Source: Shinella yambaruensis
GTDB taxonomy: Bacteria; Pseudomonadota; Alphaproteobacteria; Rhizobiales; Rhizobiaceae
Length of the DNA: 64,000 nt
Direction: 5' to 3'
Assembly: GCF_022899355.1 (NCBI RefSeq)
Contig: NZ_JALJCK010000008.1
Span: forward strand, 124,001-188,000
Shown here: positions 9,282 through 18,215 of the stretch, one piece after another
How the letters are laid out: each line of letters begins with the position of its first letter
Position numbering within the stretch: position 1 is the stretch's first letter
Position numbers and translations under genes: made by a program
Notes under the pieces: model-generated
What the model was told of the DNA's origin: nothing
Database searches by the model: none
Seen by the model: the letters and a program-made list of their open reading frames with translations, nothing else

Positions 9282-9294
9282 TGAACATTGTTCA
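9282..9294. promoter_or_regulatory. TetR operator candidate 3
   Basis: TGAACATTGTTCA, a perfect palindrome around its central base, 33 bases (about three turns) from copy 2. It lies 17 bases upstream of the PspA-like start, partly covering its leader and ribosome-binding region. Confidence 0.7.
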
Positions 9295-9311
9295 TACAGG
9301 GAGAGAGAAAA

Positions 9312-9989
9312 ATGTTCAAACAGATCCTGACATTGGTGCGCGGCCGCGCGCACGAGGCGGAGGAAGCCTTTGGCGACCGCCATGCCCTTCCCGTCCTTGC
9401 CCAGCAGATCCGCGACGCGGCCCGCGGCGTCGAGGCGGCGCGCCGGGCGGTGGCCGTCGCCATCGCGCAGAACCGGCTGGAGGCGGAAAACGCCGAACGC
9501 CTCGCCGCCCGCATAAAGGATCTCGAAGCCCGCGCCATCGCCGCGCTCGAGAAGGGCCGCGAGGACCTTGCCATCGAAGCCGCCGGCTCGATCGCCCGCC
9601 TGGAGACCGAATTGCAGAATGCCCGCCAGGTCGAGGCCGAATTTTCCGGCGGCATCGACCGTCTGAGACAGGCGGTGCGGCAGAGCGAGATGCGGCTTTC
9701 GGCGCTGCGCCGCGGCGAGCGGCTCGCCTTGGCGCGCGACCGCACCCGCCGCCTCGCCCACGACGCGCCGGGTGAAAACACGCTTGCCGATGCCGAGGCG
9801 ACGCTTGCCCGGCTGGAGCGGCGCCAGCGCGAGGCGGAACTGACCGCCGAGGCCCTCGCCACGCTGGAGACCGGCCCGGACCCGGCCGCGCTCGCCGAAA
9901 AGCTCGCCGCCGCCGGCTGCGGCCGCCCGCTGGTGACAAGCGCCGACGAGGTGCTCCAGCGCCTGCGCAGCCGCATGAACGCCCACTGA
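9312..9989 (+). CDS. PspA/IM30-family protein
   Basis: 225 residues, almost entirely helical and charged. It begins MFKQILTLVRGRAHEAEE like PspA/IM30 proteins and carries long coiled coils (about residues 25-190). The ATG at 9312 has a strong ribosome site (gggagagag). PspA proteins coat the inner face of the membrane, remodel bilayers and limit proton leakage under envelope stress. The usual regulator PspF and partners PspBC are absent; a divergent TetR repressor and a downstream YiaAB protein replace them. Classification is secure at family level only. Confidence 0.85.
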   Translation: MFKQILTLVRGRAHEAEEAFGDRHALPVLAQQIRDAARGVEAARRAVAVAIAQNRLEAENAERLAARIKDLEARAIAALEKGREDLAIEAAGSIARLETELQNARQVEAEFSGGIDRLRQAVRQSEMRLSALRRGERLALARDRTRRLAHDAPGENTLADAEATLARLERRQREAELTAEALATLETGPDPAALAEKLAAAGCGRPLVTSADEVLQRLRSRMNAH

Positions 9990-10010
9990 CAAACGGAAGG
10001 GACCACTGCC

Positions 10011-10289
10011 ATGAACGACAGCCTGATGAAACATTCGCCCGCCTGGACGACCTTTTCCTATGCCAGCTTCGGCCTTGCCGCCTTCATGCTGGCGCTCGGC
10101 CTCTATCTCATGCCGCTCGATCTCTGGGGCAAGGGCTATCTCGCCATGGGCATCCTGATGCTGGTGCAGACGACGGTGAACGTCACGAAAACCCTGCGCG
10201 ACAACCAGGAAGCCGAGAAGCTGCTGCGCCGCATCGACGACGCCAAGACGGAAAAGCTGCTGCTCGGCATCAAGAGCGACGAGGCTTGA
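10011..10289 (+). CDS. YiaA/YiaB-family inner-membrane protein
   Basis: 92 residues with two TM helices (about 11-37 and 42-62), then a charged C-terminus (NQEAEKLLRRIDDAKTEKLL). This matches the YiaAB two-helix domain. It lies 21 bases after the PspA-like gene and shares its operators, so it may be the membrane partner for the PspA-like protein; that link is inferred from position. A terminator follows. Confidence 0.85.
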   Translation: MNDSLMKHSPAWTTFSYASFGLAAFMLALGLYLMPLDLWGKGYLAMGILMLVQTTVNVTKTLRDNQEAEKLLRRIDDAKTEKLLLGIKSDEA

Positions 10290-10300
10290 CCGGAAAATCG

Positions 10301-10341
10301 GCCCTGCCGCCCGATCGGTGAACGAAGCGGCAAGGCTTTTT
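10301..10341 (+). terminator. rho-independent terminator after yiaAB
   Basis: GCCCTGCCG (10301-10309) pairs with CGGCAAGGC (10328-10336) with one mismatch, and TTTTT follows at 10337-10341. It closes the pspA-yiaAB unit. Confidence 0.65.
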
Positions 10342-10342
10342 C

Positions 10343-10400
10343 CCTAGAGCAGTTCCAGCAAAAGCGCGCAGCGGTTTGCGTCCGGAATTGCGTAAGACAA
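10343..10400. repeat. rhizobial intergenic repeat fragment (TAGAGCAGTT type)
   Basis: The stretch starting ctagagcagttccagcaaaa and running through gtccggaattgcgtaa looks like a common dispersed rhizobial intergenic repeat. A related start, tctagagcagttt, occurs right after repC at 58085. The assignment rests on recognition of this motif, not on an alignment. Confidence 0.45.
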
Positions 10401-10464
10401 ACAGACAGGGCGTTTTCGCGAAAGCGGAAATGCGCGAGAAATCCCGCAGGATGGGAGACACGCC

Positions 10465-13400
10465 GTGCAACAGAACCTCATGACCTCCCGGCGCTTCGCG
10501 CCGCTCTTCTGGACCCAGTTCCTGTCGGCCTTCAACGACAACTTCCTGAAGAACACGCTGGTCTTCCTCATTCTCGCGACGATGGCGGCGGAGGAGGCGG
10601 GATCGCTGGTGACGCTCGCCGGCGCCGTCTTCATGGCGCCGTTCCTGCTGTTCTCCGCCCTCGGCGGCGAGCTTGCCGACAAGTTCGACAAGGCCGTCAT
10701 GGCCGAGCGGCTGAAGCGGGTGGAGCTCGCCGCCGCCGCCGTCGCGGTCGTCGGCCTCGCCTTCCACTCCGTCGCGGTGCTGATGGTGGCGCTCTTCCTC
10801 TTCGGCGTCATCTCCGCCTTGTTCGGCCCGGTCAAATACGGCATCCTGCCCGATCATCTGGAGCGCAGGGAGCTGCCGCGCGCCAATGCCTGGATCGAGG
10901 GCGCGACCTTCATCGCCATCCTCGGCGGCACGCTGGTCGCCGGCCTTGCCGCCGCCGATGGCGTCAACCCCTGGCTCTTCGGGCCGATGATGCTGGGCCT
11001 GGCGCTCGCCTGCTGGCTGTCGAGCCGCTTCATCCCCCGCGTCGGCGCGAAGGCCCCGGACCTTGCCGTCGAGCGCAACGTCTTCCGCTCCACCGGCCGC
11101 CTCGTCAATGCCCTGCGCGGCGACAAGCGGCTGTGGCGCGCGGCGCTGATGGCCGCCTGGTTCTGGCTGGTCGGCGCCATCGTGCTCTCGCTGCTGCCGC
11201 CCATGGTGAAGGGCAATCTCGGTGGCAGCGAGACGGCCATCACCGCCTATCTCGCCGTCTTCGCCGTCGCCGTCGGCGTCGGCTCGGCCATCGCCGCCTG
11301 GATGTCGGCCGGCCGCATCGTGCTGTTGCCGGCCCCGCTCGGCACGCTGATCATGGCGCTGTTCGGCCTCGATCTCGCCTGGAGCGTCGGCCATGCCGGC
11401 GCCGCCGCCCCGGCCGAAACGCTCGCCGCCTTCTTTTCCGGCCCCTATGCGATCCGCATCGCCATCGACCTTGCCGGCATGGCGATCGCCGGCGCCTTCC
11501 TCGTCGTGCCCACCTTCGCCGCGCTGCAGGCCTGGGCGGAGGAGGACCAGCGCTCCCGCGTCATCGGCGCGGCCAACGTGCTCTCCGCCGGCTTCATGAC
11601 GGTCGGCGGCGGCCTCGTCGCGGCCCTGCAGGCGGCGGGCGCCTCGACGCCGATGCTGCTCGCCGGCCTCGCGCTCGCCAATATCGCCGCCGCCTGGATC
11701 ATGCTGAAGACGCTGCCGACCAATGCCTTCCGCGATTTCATCTCCATCCTCTTCCGCGCCTTCCTGCGGCTGGAGGTGGACGGCCTCGACAACCTGAAGA
11801 AGGCCGGCAAGGCGCCGATCATCGCGCTCAACCACGTCTCCTTCCTCGACGGCGCGCTGGCTTTGGCCCTCACCGACGAGGAGCCGACCTTCGCCGTCGA
11901 CTACACTATCGCCAAGGCCTGGTGGGTGAAGCCCTTCCTCAAGATGTGCAACTTCCTGCCGCTCGACCCTTCCAAGCCGATGGCGACGCGCACGCTGATC
12001 AAGACCGTCAACAACGGCGAGCCGCTGGTCATCTTCCCGGAAGGCCGCATCACCGTCACGGGCGCGCTGATGAAGGTCTATGACGGCGCCGCCATGGTGG
12101 CCGACAAGACCGGCGCGATGGTCGTGCCCGTGCGCATCGACGGGCTGGAGAAGAGCTATTTTTCCCGCCTCTCCTCGCTGCATGTGCGCCGCCGGCTGTT
12201 CCCCAAGGTGAAGGTGACGATCCTGCCGCCGGTGCGCCTTTCCGTGCCGGCCGAGCTGAAGGGCCGCAAGCGCCGCATGGCGGCGGGCGCCGAGCTCTAC
12301 CAGGTCATGTCCATGCTGATGTTCAGCACCACGGACACCGGCACCACCGTGCTCGAAAAGGTCATCGAGACGGCGAAGGAACGCGGCATGCGGCGCCTTG
12401 CCGTGCAGGACCCCGTCACCGGCTCGCTCACCTATGGCAAGCTCCTGATCGGCGCCGCCGTGCTGGGCGCGAAATTCAGGGCGCTCTACCCGCAGGACAA
12501 GACCCTCGGCGTGCTGCTGCCTAACGCCAACGGCTCGGTCGCCACCCTCCTCGGCGTCATGTCCGCGGGCAAGGTGCCGGCCATGCTGAACTTCACGGCC
12601 GGCGCGGCGAACATCCTCTCGGCCTGCAGGGCCGCCGAGGTGCGCCGCGTGCTCACCTCCCGCGCCTTCGTCACCCAGGCCAAGCTCGGCCCCGTCGTCG
12701 AGGAGCTGGCCAAGGCGGTAGAGATCGTCTGGCTGGACGACCTGCGCCAGACCATCGGCGTCAGGGACAAGGCGCTCGGCTTCCTGCGCAGGGGCCGGCC
12801 GCTCGCCGGGCGCAAGGCGGACGACCCGGCCGTCGTGCTCTTCACCTCCGGCTCGGAGGGCACGCCGAAGGGCGTGGTGCTGACCCACCGCAACATCCTC
12901 TCCAACGCCGCGCAGGCCGCCTCCCGCATCGATTTCCATTCGGGCGACAAGGTGTTCAACATCCTGCCGGTCTTCCATTCCTTCGGGTTGACGGCGGGCA
13001 CCATCCTGCCGCTCGTCTCCGGCGTGCCGGTCTATTTCTACCCCTCGCCGCTGCACTACCGGATCATCCCGGAGCTGATCTATTCCTCCAACGCCACCAT
13101 CATCTTCGGCACGGACACCTTCCTCAACGGTTATGCCCGCACCGCGCATCCCTACGATTTCCGCTCGATCCGCTACTGCTTCGCCGGCGCCGAGCCGGTG
13201 CGCGCCACCACGCGCGCGCTCTACATGGAGAAGTTCGGCGTGCGCATCCTGGAAGGCTACGGCGTCACCGAGGCGGCCCCGGTCATCGCGCTCAACACGC
13301 CGATGTTCAACAAGGCCGGCAGCGTCGGCAAGATCATGCCCGGCATGGAATACCGGCTCGATCCCGTTCCCGGCGTCGAGGAAGGCGGCCGCCTCTTCGT

Positions 13401-13863
13401 GCGCGGCGCCAATGTCATGGCCGGCTATCTGCGCGCCGAAAACCCCGGCGTTCTGGAGCCGACGCCGGACGGCTGGCACGACACCGGCGACATCGTGACG
13501 GTCGACGAGGAGGGCTTCATCACCATCCGCGGCCGCGCCAAGCGCTTTGCCAAGATCGGCGGGGAAATGGTCTCGCTCGCCGCCGTCGAGGCGCTGGCCG
13601 GCGAACTCTGGCCGGGAAGGCTCTCCGTCGTCGTCTCCCTGCCGGATGCCAAGAAGGGCGAGCGCCTGGTCCTCCTCACCGACGCCCCCGACGCCACCCG
13701 CGCCGCCTTCCTGCGCTTCGCCAAGGAGAAGGGCGCGATGGACATGATGGTGCCTTCGGAGGTGACGGTCGGCCCGGTGCCGGTGCTCGGCTCCGGCAAG
13801 GTGGATTTCGTGACGGCGCAGAAGCTGCTGGCGGAACGGGCGAAGGCGGAAGCGGCGGCCTGA
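10465..13863 (+). CDS. fused lysophospholipid transporter / acyltransferase / acyl-ACP synthetase (LplT-Aas type)
   Basis: 1132 residues in three parts. Residues about 1-410 are a 12-TM MFS flippase like LplT (FWTQFLSAFNDNFLKNTLVF). Residues about 430-600 are a PlsC acyltransferase with NHVSFLDG (HX4D) and FPEGRIT. Residues about 640-1125 are an AMP-binding acyl-ACP synthetase with LFTSGSEGTPKGV and a C-terminal GRAKRFAKIGGEM. E. coli has LplT and Aas as separate proteins. The protein should import lysophospholipids and re-acylate them at the inner membrane. The GTG start has a GGGAG ribosome site seven bases away. It stands alone after the PspA module. Confidence 0.9.
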   Translation: MQQNLMTSRRFAPLFWTQFLSAFNDNFLKNTLVFLILATMAAEEAGSLVTLAGAVFMAPFLLFSALGGELADKFDKAVMAERLKRVELAAAAVAVVGLAFHSVAVLMVALFLFGVISALFGPVKYGILPDHLERRELPRANAWIEGATFIAILGGTLVAGLAAADGVNPWLFGPMMLGLALACWLSSRFIPRVGAKAPDLAVERNVFRSTGRLVNALRGDKRLWRAALMAAWFWLVGAIVLSLLPPMVKGNLGGSETAITAYLAVFAVAVGVGSAIAAWMSAGRIVLLPAPLGTLIMALFGLDLAWSVGHAGAAAPAETLAAFFSGPYAIRIAIDLAGMAIAGAFLVVPTFAALQAWAEEDQRSRVIGAANVLSAGFMTVGGGLVAALQAAGASTPMLLAGLALANIAAAWIMLKTLPTNAFRDFISILFRAFLRLEVDGLDNLKKAGKAPIIALNHVSFLDGALALALTDEEPTFAVDYTIAKAWWVKPFLKMCNFLPLDPSKPMATRTLIKTVNNGEPLVIFPEGRITVTGALMKVYDGAAMVADKTGAMVVPVRIDGLEKSYFSRLSSLHVRRRLFPKVKVTILPPVRLSVPAELKGRKRRMAAGAELYQVMSMLMFSTTDTGTTVLEKVIETAKERGMRRLAVQDPVTGSLTYGKLLIGAAVLGAKFRALYPQDKTLGVLLPNANGSVATLLGVMSAGKVPAMLNFTAGAANILSACRAAEVRRVLTSRAFVTQAKLGPVVEELAKAVEIVWLDDLRQTIGVRDKALGFLRRGRPLAGRKADDPAVVLFTSGSEGTPKGVVLTHRNILSNAAQAASRIDFHSGDKVFNILPVFHSFGLTAGTILPLVSGVPVYFYPSPLHYRIIPELIYSSNATIIFGTDTFLNGYARTAHPYDFRSIRYCFAGAEPVRATTRALYMEKFGVRILEGYGVTEAAPVIALNTPMFNKAGSVGKIMPGMEYRLDPVPGVEEGGRLFVRGANVMAGYLRAENPGVLEPTPDGWHDTGDIVTVDEEGFITIRGRAKRFAKIGGEMVSLAAVEALAGELWPGRLSVVVSLPDAKKGERLVLLTDAPDATRAAFLRFAKEKGAMDMMVPSEVTVGPVPVLGSGKVDFVTAQKLLAERAKAEAAA

Positions 13864-13920
13864 GGCTTCGGCGGTCGGTCGCAGCCCAGGCGGGTTCCGG
13901 CAGAGAGATCCGCAACCCGC

Positions 13921-14012
13921 TCCGCCGTCATGGTCGGGCTTGCTGTAAAGCCCGACCATCCACAGGCCGCGGGTGCCGCGTGGATCCTCGGGGCAAGCCC
14001 GAGGATGACGCT
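13921..14012. repeat. intergenic palindromic repeat (CTCGGG...CCCGAGGATGACG type)
   Basis: This stretch has two hairpins, tggtcgggcttg/aagcccgacca and a ctcgggg/cccgagg unit ending in gaggatgacg. The second unit is shared with the larger palindrome at 53335-53416. It lies between the convergent Aas-like and nitroreductase-like genes. Confidence 0.6.
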
Positions 14013-14052
14013 GGTGGGTGAGGGGAGGGGCTTCGAAAACGGAACCGCCTCT

Positions 14053-15060
14053 TTACGGCGGTTGGTCCAGCACAAGCTCCCCCGCCGGCAAGCGATATTT
14101 CGGCAGCATGACAGGCGCCGGGCCGACGCGCAGCACGTTGACCAGCCGGTGGTTCGCCGGCAGTGCGAAACGCCGGCGCAGGGTCTCGGCGGCTTCGGGC
14201 ACGTCGGCGAGAACCGCCATCGGCCAGCCGGCAAGGCCGAAGCGGGTGAAATCCAGCCAGAACCGATAGAAGGCCCGGCCCGTCGCGACCGGGCTTTCGT
14301 CTTGCGGGCGGTGGAACAGCAGGCAGGCCGCCGCGGTCATCGTCCTGCCGGCCTCGGAGACCAGCGTCCTGGCAAGGCCGAGGCGGTCGGCGAGGGCGAA
14401 GAGCGGCGAGGCGAGCACCGTGCCCGCCACGGCGCCCTCCAGCCGGCCCATGCGCAGGGCCTCGAGATTGAGGCCGTCGAGGGCATAGGCGGGGTGGCGC
14501 GGCGAAAGGCGCATCCAGAGGACGAGTTCGTCGCGGAAAGGCCGCCCGCGCATGACGGTCAGGCTCGCCTCGTCGTTGAGCGCGGCGATGAAGGCGAGGG
14601 TGTCCTTTCCGCCGGCGAAGGCCACGTCGTCCCTCCGCCCTGCCCAGCCCTCGAGGCTTGCCGGCGTCTCCGGCGGTGCGGGCGAGAAGGCGCCGCGCCA
14701 GGTGAAGCGTTTCTCCGTCCATGCGGCGAGCGGCGAGGGCGCCGCGTCCCCGCCCGGGGTGACGCGGGCGGCCAGCCGGTAGCCGGGGCGCCATTGGGCG
14801 TCTTCCGCCCAAAAATCCTCCACCGCGGCCCCGAGACCGCGCCCGGCGAGCGCCATCACCAGCCCCTCCAGCGCCGCGCCGCAGGAAAGGCCCATGTCGC
14901 GGTTCGTCGGATCGCCGATGGCGAGGCGCCGGGAAAGATCGGCGAGGACCAGGATGCGGCCCTCCGCGTCCAGCGCAAAGCGCGCCGGCTGGGTGTTGTG
15001 CGTGGAGGGCGCGCGGTTCGCCTCGGCGGCGAGGGGTGTCAGCGTGGCGCGGTCGATCAC
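14053..15060 (-). CDS. nitroreductase-like FMN protein (Acg/MoeY-type)
   Basis: 335 residues. The N-terminal RAPSTHNTQPARF (residues 16-28) is the FMN/phosphate-binding signature of nitroreductase-fold proteins, especially the Acg branch. The C-terminal third (PANHRLVNVLRVGPAP) keeps the family's end motif. No clear substrate is suggested. The ATG overlaps the stop of the GNAT-like gene upstream by four bases, so it is the last gene of a five-gene coupled operon containing an E1-like enzyme. The mycobacterial protein annotated MoeY joins a ThiF domain and a nitroreductase domain in one chain, so a joint role with the E1-like protein is plausible. Confidence 0.78.
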   Translation of the reverse strand: MIDRATLTPLAAEANRAPSTHNTQPARFALDAEGRILVLADLSRRLAIGDPTNRDMGLSCGAALEGLVMALAGRGLGAAVEDFWAEDAQWRPGYRLAARVTPGGDAAPSPLAAWTEKRFTWRGAFSPAPPETPASLEGWAGRRDDVAFAGGKDTLAFIAALNDEASLTVMRGRPFRDELVLWMRLSPRHPAYALDGLNLEALRMGRLEGAVAGTVLASPLFALADRLGLARTLVSEAGRTMTAAACLLFHRPQDESPVATGRAFYRFWLDFTRFGLAGWPMAVLADVPEAAETLRRRFALPANHRLVNVLRVGPAPVMLPKYRLPAGELVLDQPP

Positions 15061-16160
15061 AGCGTCCTCCCGAAAAGATGCAGCCGGTGCAGCGGGCGGG
15101 CGCCGGCCTTTTCGGCCTGGCGCAGGCTCGCGGCATTGGCATCGGCGATCCAGGTGCCGCCGGCGGTCTCATAACCGGCGGCTTTCATTTCGCCGAGGAT
15201 GTGGGCGAGCATCAGCGGGTTGAGGCCGCGGCCCTGATAGGCCGGCTTGACGCCCTGGAAGATGACGACGGCGCGGCGGCGCCGGAGGCGATGCTTGAGG
15301 AGATGCCAGGGCGCGGAAAGGCCGAGGCGCGACCCCATCGCCTTCAGCATCGGGTTGACATCGGGAATGGCGATGACCGCGCCCGCCGGCGCGCCGTCCT
15401 TTTCCGCGACGGCGGAGATACGCGGGTCCATGATCCACTTCATCTCCTTCGCCTGGAATTCGTATTCCGCGCGGCTGACGGGCACGAACATCGGGTTGCC
15501 GGCAAAGCTCTCGTTGAGGATGAGCCGCGAATCCTCCAGCCGGCGGTCCAGCGTTTTCCGCCGGATCGGCGAGAAGGAGAAGCCGTCGGCGCGCAGCGCC
15601 CGCATCTCCGCGCCGTCGAGAATGCCGCCGAGCGGCGCGGCGCGGATGTCGATCTCGAAGGTGGTCATGGGAAAGGACGGCGAGTAGCCGCGCTTTTCCA
15701 GAAGGCGCGGCAGGTGCGGCGGTCCCCAGACCTGGTCCGTATAGGGCGCGTGCTCGAAGCCGCCGGTCATGATGCCGACCTGCTGCATGGCCGTGAGGTT
15801 GAAATTGCCGAGGATCTCGGAAAAGCCCCTCTGCCGCGCCCAATCCTCCGCCCGTTCGAGAAGGGCGGCGGCGACGCGCTCGTCGTCGGCGCAGTCGAAA
15901 TAGCCGAAGTAGCCGCGTTTCAGGCCGAAGCGGGCATTGGCGGCGCGGTGCACATGGGCGGTGATGCGGCCGCGCACCGCGCCGTTCTCATGGGCGGTGA
16001 AGACGGCGAAATCATCCGGCGCTTCGAAGAGCGGGTTCGTCTTCGCCGACAGGAAGCGCTTGAGGTCGCTCCGCATCGGAGAGACATAGGGCGTGTCCGC
16101 ATAGACCGCGAAGGGCGCGGCGAAGAAGGCGTCGATATCGCCCTCACGGATCTCGATCAT
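15057..16160 (-). CDS. GNAT-like acyltransferase, 367 residues
   Basis: The C-terminal part shows a GNAT acyl-CoA loop (VKPAYQGRGLNPLMLAHILG, about residue 302) followed by the usual late strand and helix (TWIADANAASLRQAEKAGAR). The N-terminal half (about 1-190) looks like a second, degenerate GNAT lobe with GYFGYFDCADDERVAAALLE. Such two-lobed proteins are found beside peptide-like and glycan pathways, but the acceptor here is unknown. It overlaps the membrane-protein gene upstream by 17 bases and the nitroreductase-like gene downstream by four. I do not recognise a named family beyond GNAT. Confidence 0.7.
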   Translation of the reverse strand: MIEIREGDIDAFFAAPFAVYADTPYVSPMRSDLKRFLSAKTNPLFEAPDDFAVFTAHENGAVRGRITAHVHRAANARFGLKRGYFGYFDCADDERVAAALLERAEDWARQRGFSEILGNFNLTAMQQVGIMTGGFEHAPYTDQVWGPPHLPRLLEKRGYSPSFPMTTFEIDIRAAPLGGILDGAEMRALRADGFSFSPIRRKTLDRRLEDSRLILNESFAGNPMFVPVSRAEYEFQAKEMKWIMDPRISAVAEKDGAPAGAVIAIPDVNPMLKAMGSRLGLSAPWHLLKHRLRRRRAVVIFQGVKPAYQGRGLNPLMLAHILGEMKAAGYETAGGTWIADANAASLRQAEKAGARPLHRLHLFGRTL

Positions 16161-17346
16161 GTGTTCTCTCCGAAATCAGGAGCGCCATGCGCTGGACGAC
16201 CTTCAGCTCCGCCTCGGCGCCCGGCGTGGCGGAGACGGAGGGCATGTTGAGCGCGATCAGCCGGAAGGGCTTCCGCGAGACCAGCATCACATGGGTCGCC
16301 TCGTATTTCTCGGTCAGCCAGGCGAGCTGCTCGGCGTCCGCTTCCGAAAGGCCGGATGTCTCCGTGGCGCGCAGCAGCGGGCGGGCGGCGGTGAGTTCCT
16401 TCAGGCCGGCAAGGTCGAGATCGGCGAGCTCCGCCTCCTCGAGCAGGAGCGCGCCCTCGACCAGCGGATGGTTCTGCAGTTCCTTCAGGAAGCCCAGCGT
16501 GTCGTCGATGCGGTCCTCGGCAAGGTGCCGGATGAGGCTCTGGCGGCGCTGCTCGGTTCTGAGGCCGATGCCGTCCTTCCAGATGACGCCGAGCAGCGCC
16601 GCCGCCGTGACGACGCTGGCGGTGCGGGCGAGCGCGGCGGCGTCAAGGTCGTTCTCGATGCCGATGGCAAGCGCGGCGATGAGGGCGACGGCGGTGAGGA
16701 TGACGAAGGAGACGACGGTGTCGCGGTGGCCGACGGCGCGTTGGCCGAGGCTGATCAGCAGCCAGCAGAGGAAGAGGATGGCAAGACCGCCGAGCCGCAC
16801 CGGCAGGTCCACATAAGCCGAGCGGAAATCCGTGACGAGCAGCGGCAGGATGAGCAGCAGCGACAGGGCGATGCGGTCCACCGCCTGGTTTTCCGCCCGG
16901 GAGAGGCTCTTTCGGTCGCGCGTGACGGCCATGTGGCCGGCGAGCGCGAAGGTGACGAGCTGGTAGAGGAAGAGGCCCACCAGCCGCCAGGGATCGGCAA
17001 GGGAGGCGGGCAGGAAGGCGAGGACGGCGAAGGCGGCCGCGCCGCCCGCGGCGATCCATTTGGTGAGGCGCGGGGCGTGGCGGCGCATCAGGCCCTCGGC
17101 GACGAGCACCGTGGCGAGCGGCACGAGGCCGGCGGCGACGATCGTCGCGGCCTCGAAGAGGAAGAGGCCGGTCCACCAGGCAAGGACGCGGCCGATCATC
17201 AGCGCGGCGAGCACCTTGAGGCCGAAGAGGAAGCGGCGCGTCAGCGGGCTTCCGGCATCGAAGGTGCGGATGGCGCGGATCAGCACGACGAGCCCCAGAA
17301 AGGCGGCGAGCGAGATGAACGTGTCGGCGACGGTCGGCGCGATCAT
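16144..17346 (-). CDS. multi-TM membrane protein with cytosolic C-terminal domain, unknown function
   Basis: 400 residues from the ATG at 17344-17346, which overlaps the stop of the E1-like gene (ATGA). Residues about 8-245 hold seven or eight hydrophobic helices. Residues about 255-400 are soluble, beginning with a coiled stretch (RTEQRRQSLIRHLAEDRIDD) and ending in a mixed alpha/beta region (YEATHVMLVSRKPFRLIALN). The plan resembles the sensor half of a membrane-bound signalling protein, but no kinase, GGDEF or HD motif is visible. It is the middle gene of the five-gene operon. Function not assigned. Confidence 0.75.
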   Translation of the reverse strand: MIAPTVADTFISLAAFLGLVVLIRAIRTFDAGSPLTRRFLFGLKVLAALMIGRVLAWWTGLFLFEAATIVAAGLVPLATVLVAEGLMRRHAPRLTKWIAAGGAAAFAVLAFLPASLADPWRLVGLFLYQLVTFALAGHMAVTRDRKSLSRAENQAVDRIALSLLLILPLLVTDFRSAYVDLPVRLGGLAILFLCWLLISLGQRAVGHRDTVVSFVILTAVALIAALAIGIENDLDAAALARTASVVTAAALLGVIWKDGIGLRTEQRRQSLIRHLAEDRIDDTLGFLKELQNHPLVEGALLLEEAELADLDLAGLKELTAARPLLRATETSGLSEADAEQLAWLTEKYEATHVMLVSRKPFRLIALNMPSVSATPGAEAELKVVQRMALLISERTHDRDP

Positions 17347-18215
17347 GGCGCGGCGAGCCGGTTGAGGAAGCGCCGCACCAGGGGGCGCAGGAGCGCGGCG
17401 ACGAGGGCGCTCCGCGGACGCTCGACGCGGCCGGCATAAGGATTGAAGAACCAGCCGCGGCAATCGGCGCCGTGCTTCCTGCCGAGCACGGCGTTGATCG
17501 CCTCATAGGCCATCAGCATGCCCGTCGAGATGACCATGGGCGCGAAGGACATGCGGCTGCGCGTGCCGGCCACCACCTCGCCGGCAAGCTTGAGGTCGAC
17601 ATGGTGGCGGGAGGAGGAATGCACCATCACATGCTCCGCCTCGCGCAGGAAGGCCTGCGCGCGCTGGTCGGGCGTGAGCGCGTTCCAGGCGGTGCCCGTC
17701 GTCGGGTAGCCGAGGCGCTCCTCCGGCATCGGGTCCGCGGGGCGCGTCACATAGACGGAGGGCAGCGGCGCGGCATAGGCGTCGATCACCGTCTTTTCGT
17801 GGCGGCGGGCGGTGCGGTAGAGGAGCAGGCTCGCGCCGAGATCGTCCGTGCCGTTGATCACCACGTCGGCGCCGGACACGATTTCTTCCGCATGCTCCGT
17901 CCAGTCGGGGCCGAAGACGGTGATGGCGAGCGCGGGATTGATCTTCAGGCACAGGTCGCGTGTCGCCTCGGCCTTCGGCTGGCCGACCGTGTCGGTGAAG
18001 CAGAAGACCTGCCGGTTGAGGTTGGACACTTCGAAACGGTCGATATCGGCAAGCACCAGGCGGCCGATGCCGGCGCGCGCCAGGGCCTGGATGGCCGCGC
18101 CGCCCATGCCGCCGGTGCCGCAGATAAAGACGGTGGCGCCCTGCAGCCGGCGCTGCTCCGCCGCGCTGACGAAGCCGATGTTGCGGGTGGTGAAGGTCTC
18201 GTAGGAAAAGCTCAT
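17343..18215 (-). CDS. E1-like adenylyltransferase (ThiF/MoeB/HesA family)
   Basis: 290 residues from the ATG at 18213-18215. The Rossmann nucleotide motif CGTGGMGGAAIQALARAGIG (about residues 31-50) is followed by LADIDRFEVSNLNRQVF, with the Arg that contacts ATP, and INGTDDLGASLLLY, with the Mg-binding Asp. The two CXXC zinc pairs of MoeB/ThiF are absent, as is an obvious catalytic cysteine, so it probably activates a carboxylate by adenylation without a ubiquitin-like sulfur step. No ubiquitin-like or ThiS-like gene is nearby. It is coupled by overlaps to the GNAT-like gene upstream and the membrane protein downstream. Confidence 0.85.
   Translation of the reverse strand: MSFSYETFTTRNIGFVSAAEQRRLQGATVFICGTGGMGGAAIQALARAGIGRLVLADIDRFEVSNLNRQVFCFTDTVGQPKAEATRDLCLKINPALAITVFGPDWTEHAEEIVSGADVVINGTDDLGASLLLYRTARRHEKTVIDAYAAPLPSVYVTRPADPMPEERLGYPTTGTAWNALTPDQRAQAFLREAEHVMVHSSSRHHVDLKLAGEVVAGTRSRMSFAPMVISTGMLMAYEAINAVLGRKHGADCRGWFFNPYAGRVERPRSALVAALLRPLVRRFLNRLAAP

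Noticed and set aside
10270-13959. Long open frame antisense to the LplT-Aas-like gene
   Set aside because: Same reason: the complementary strand encodes a clear three-domain protein, and the antisense product is compositionally biased with no motif.
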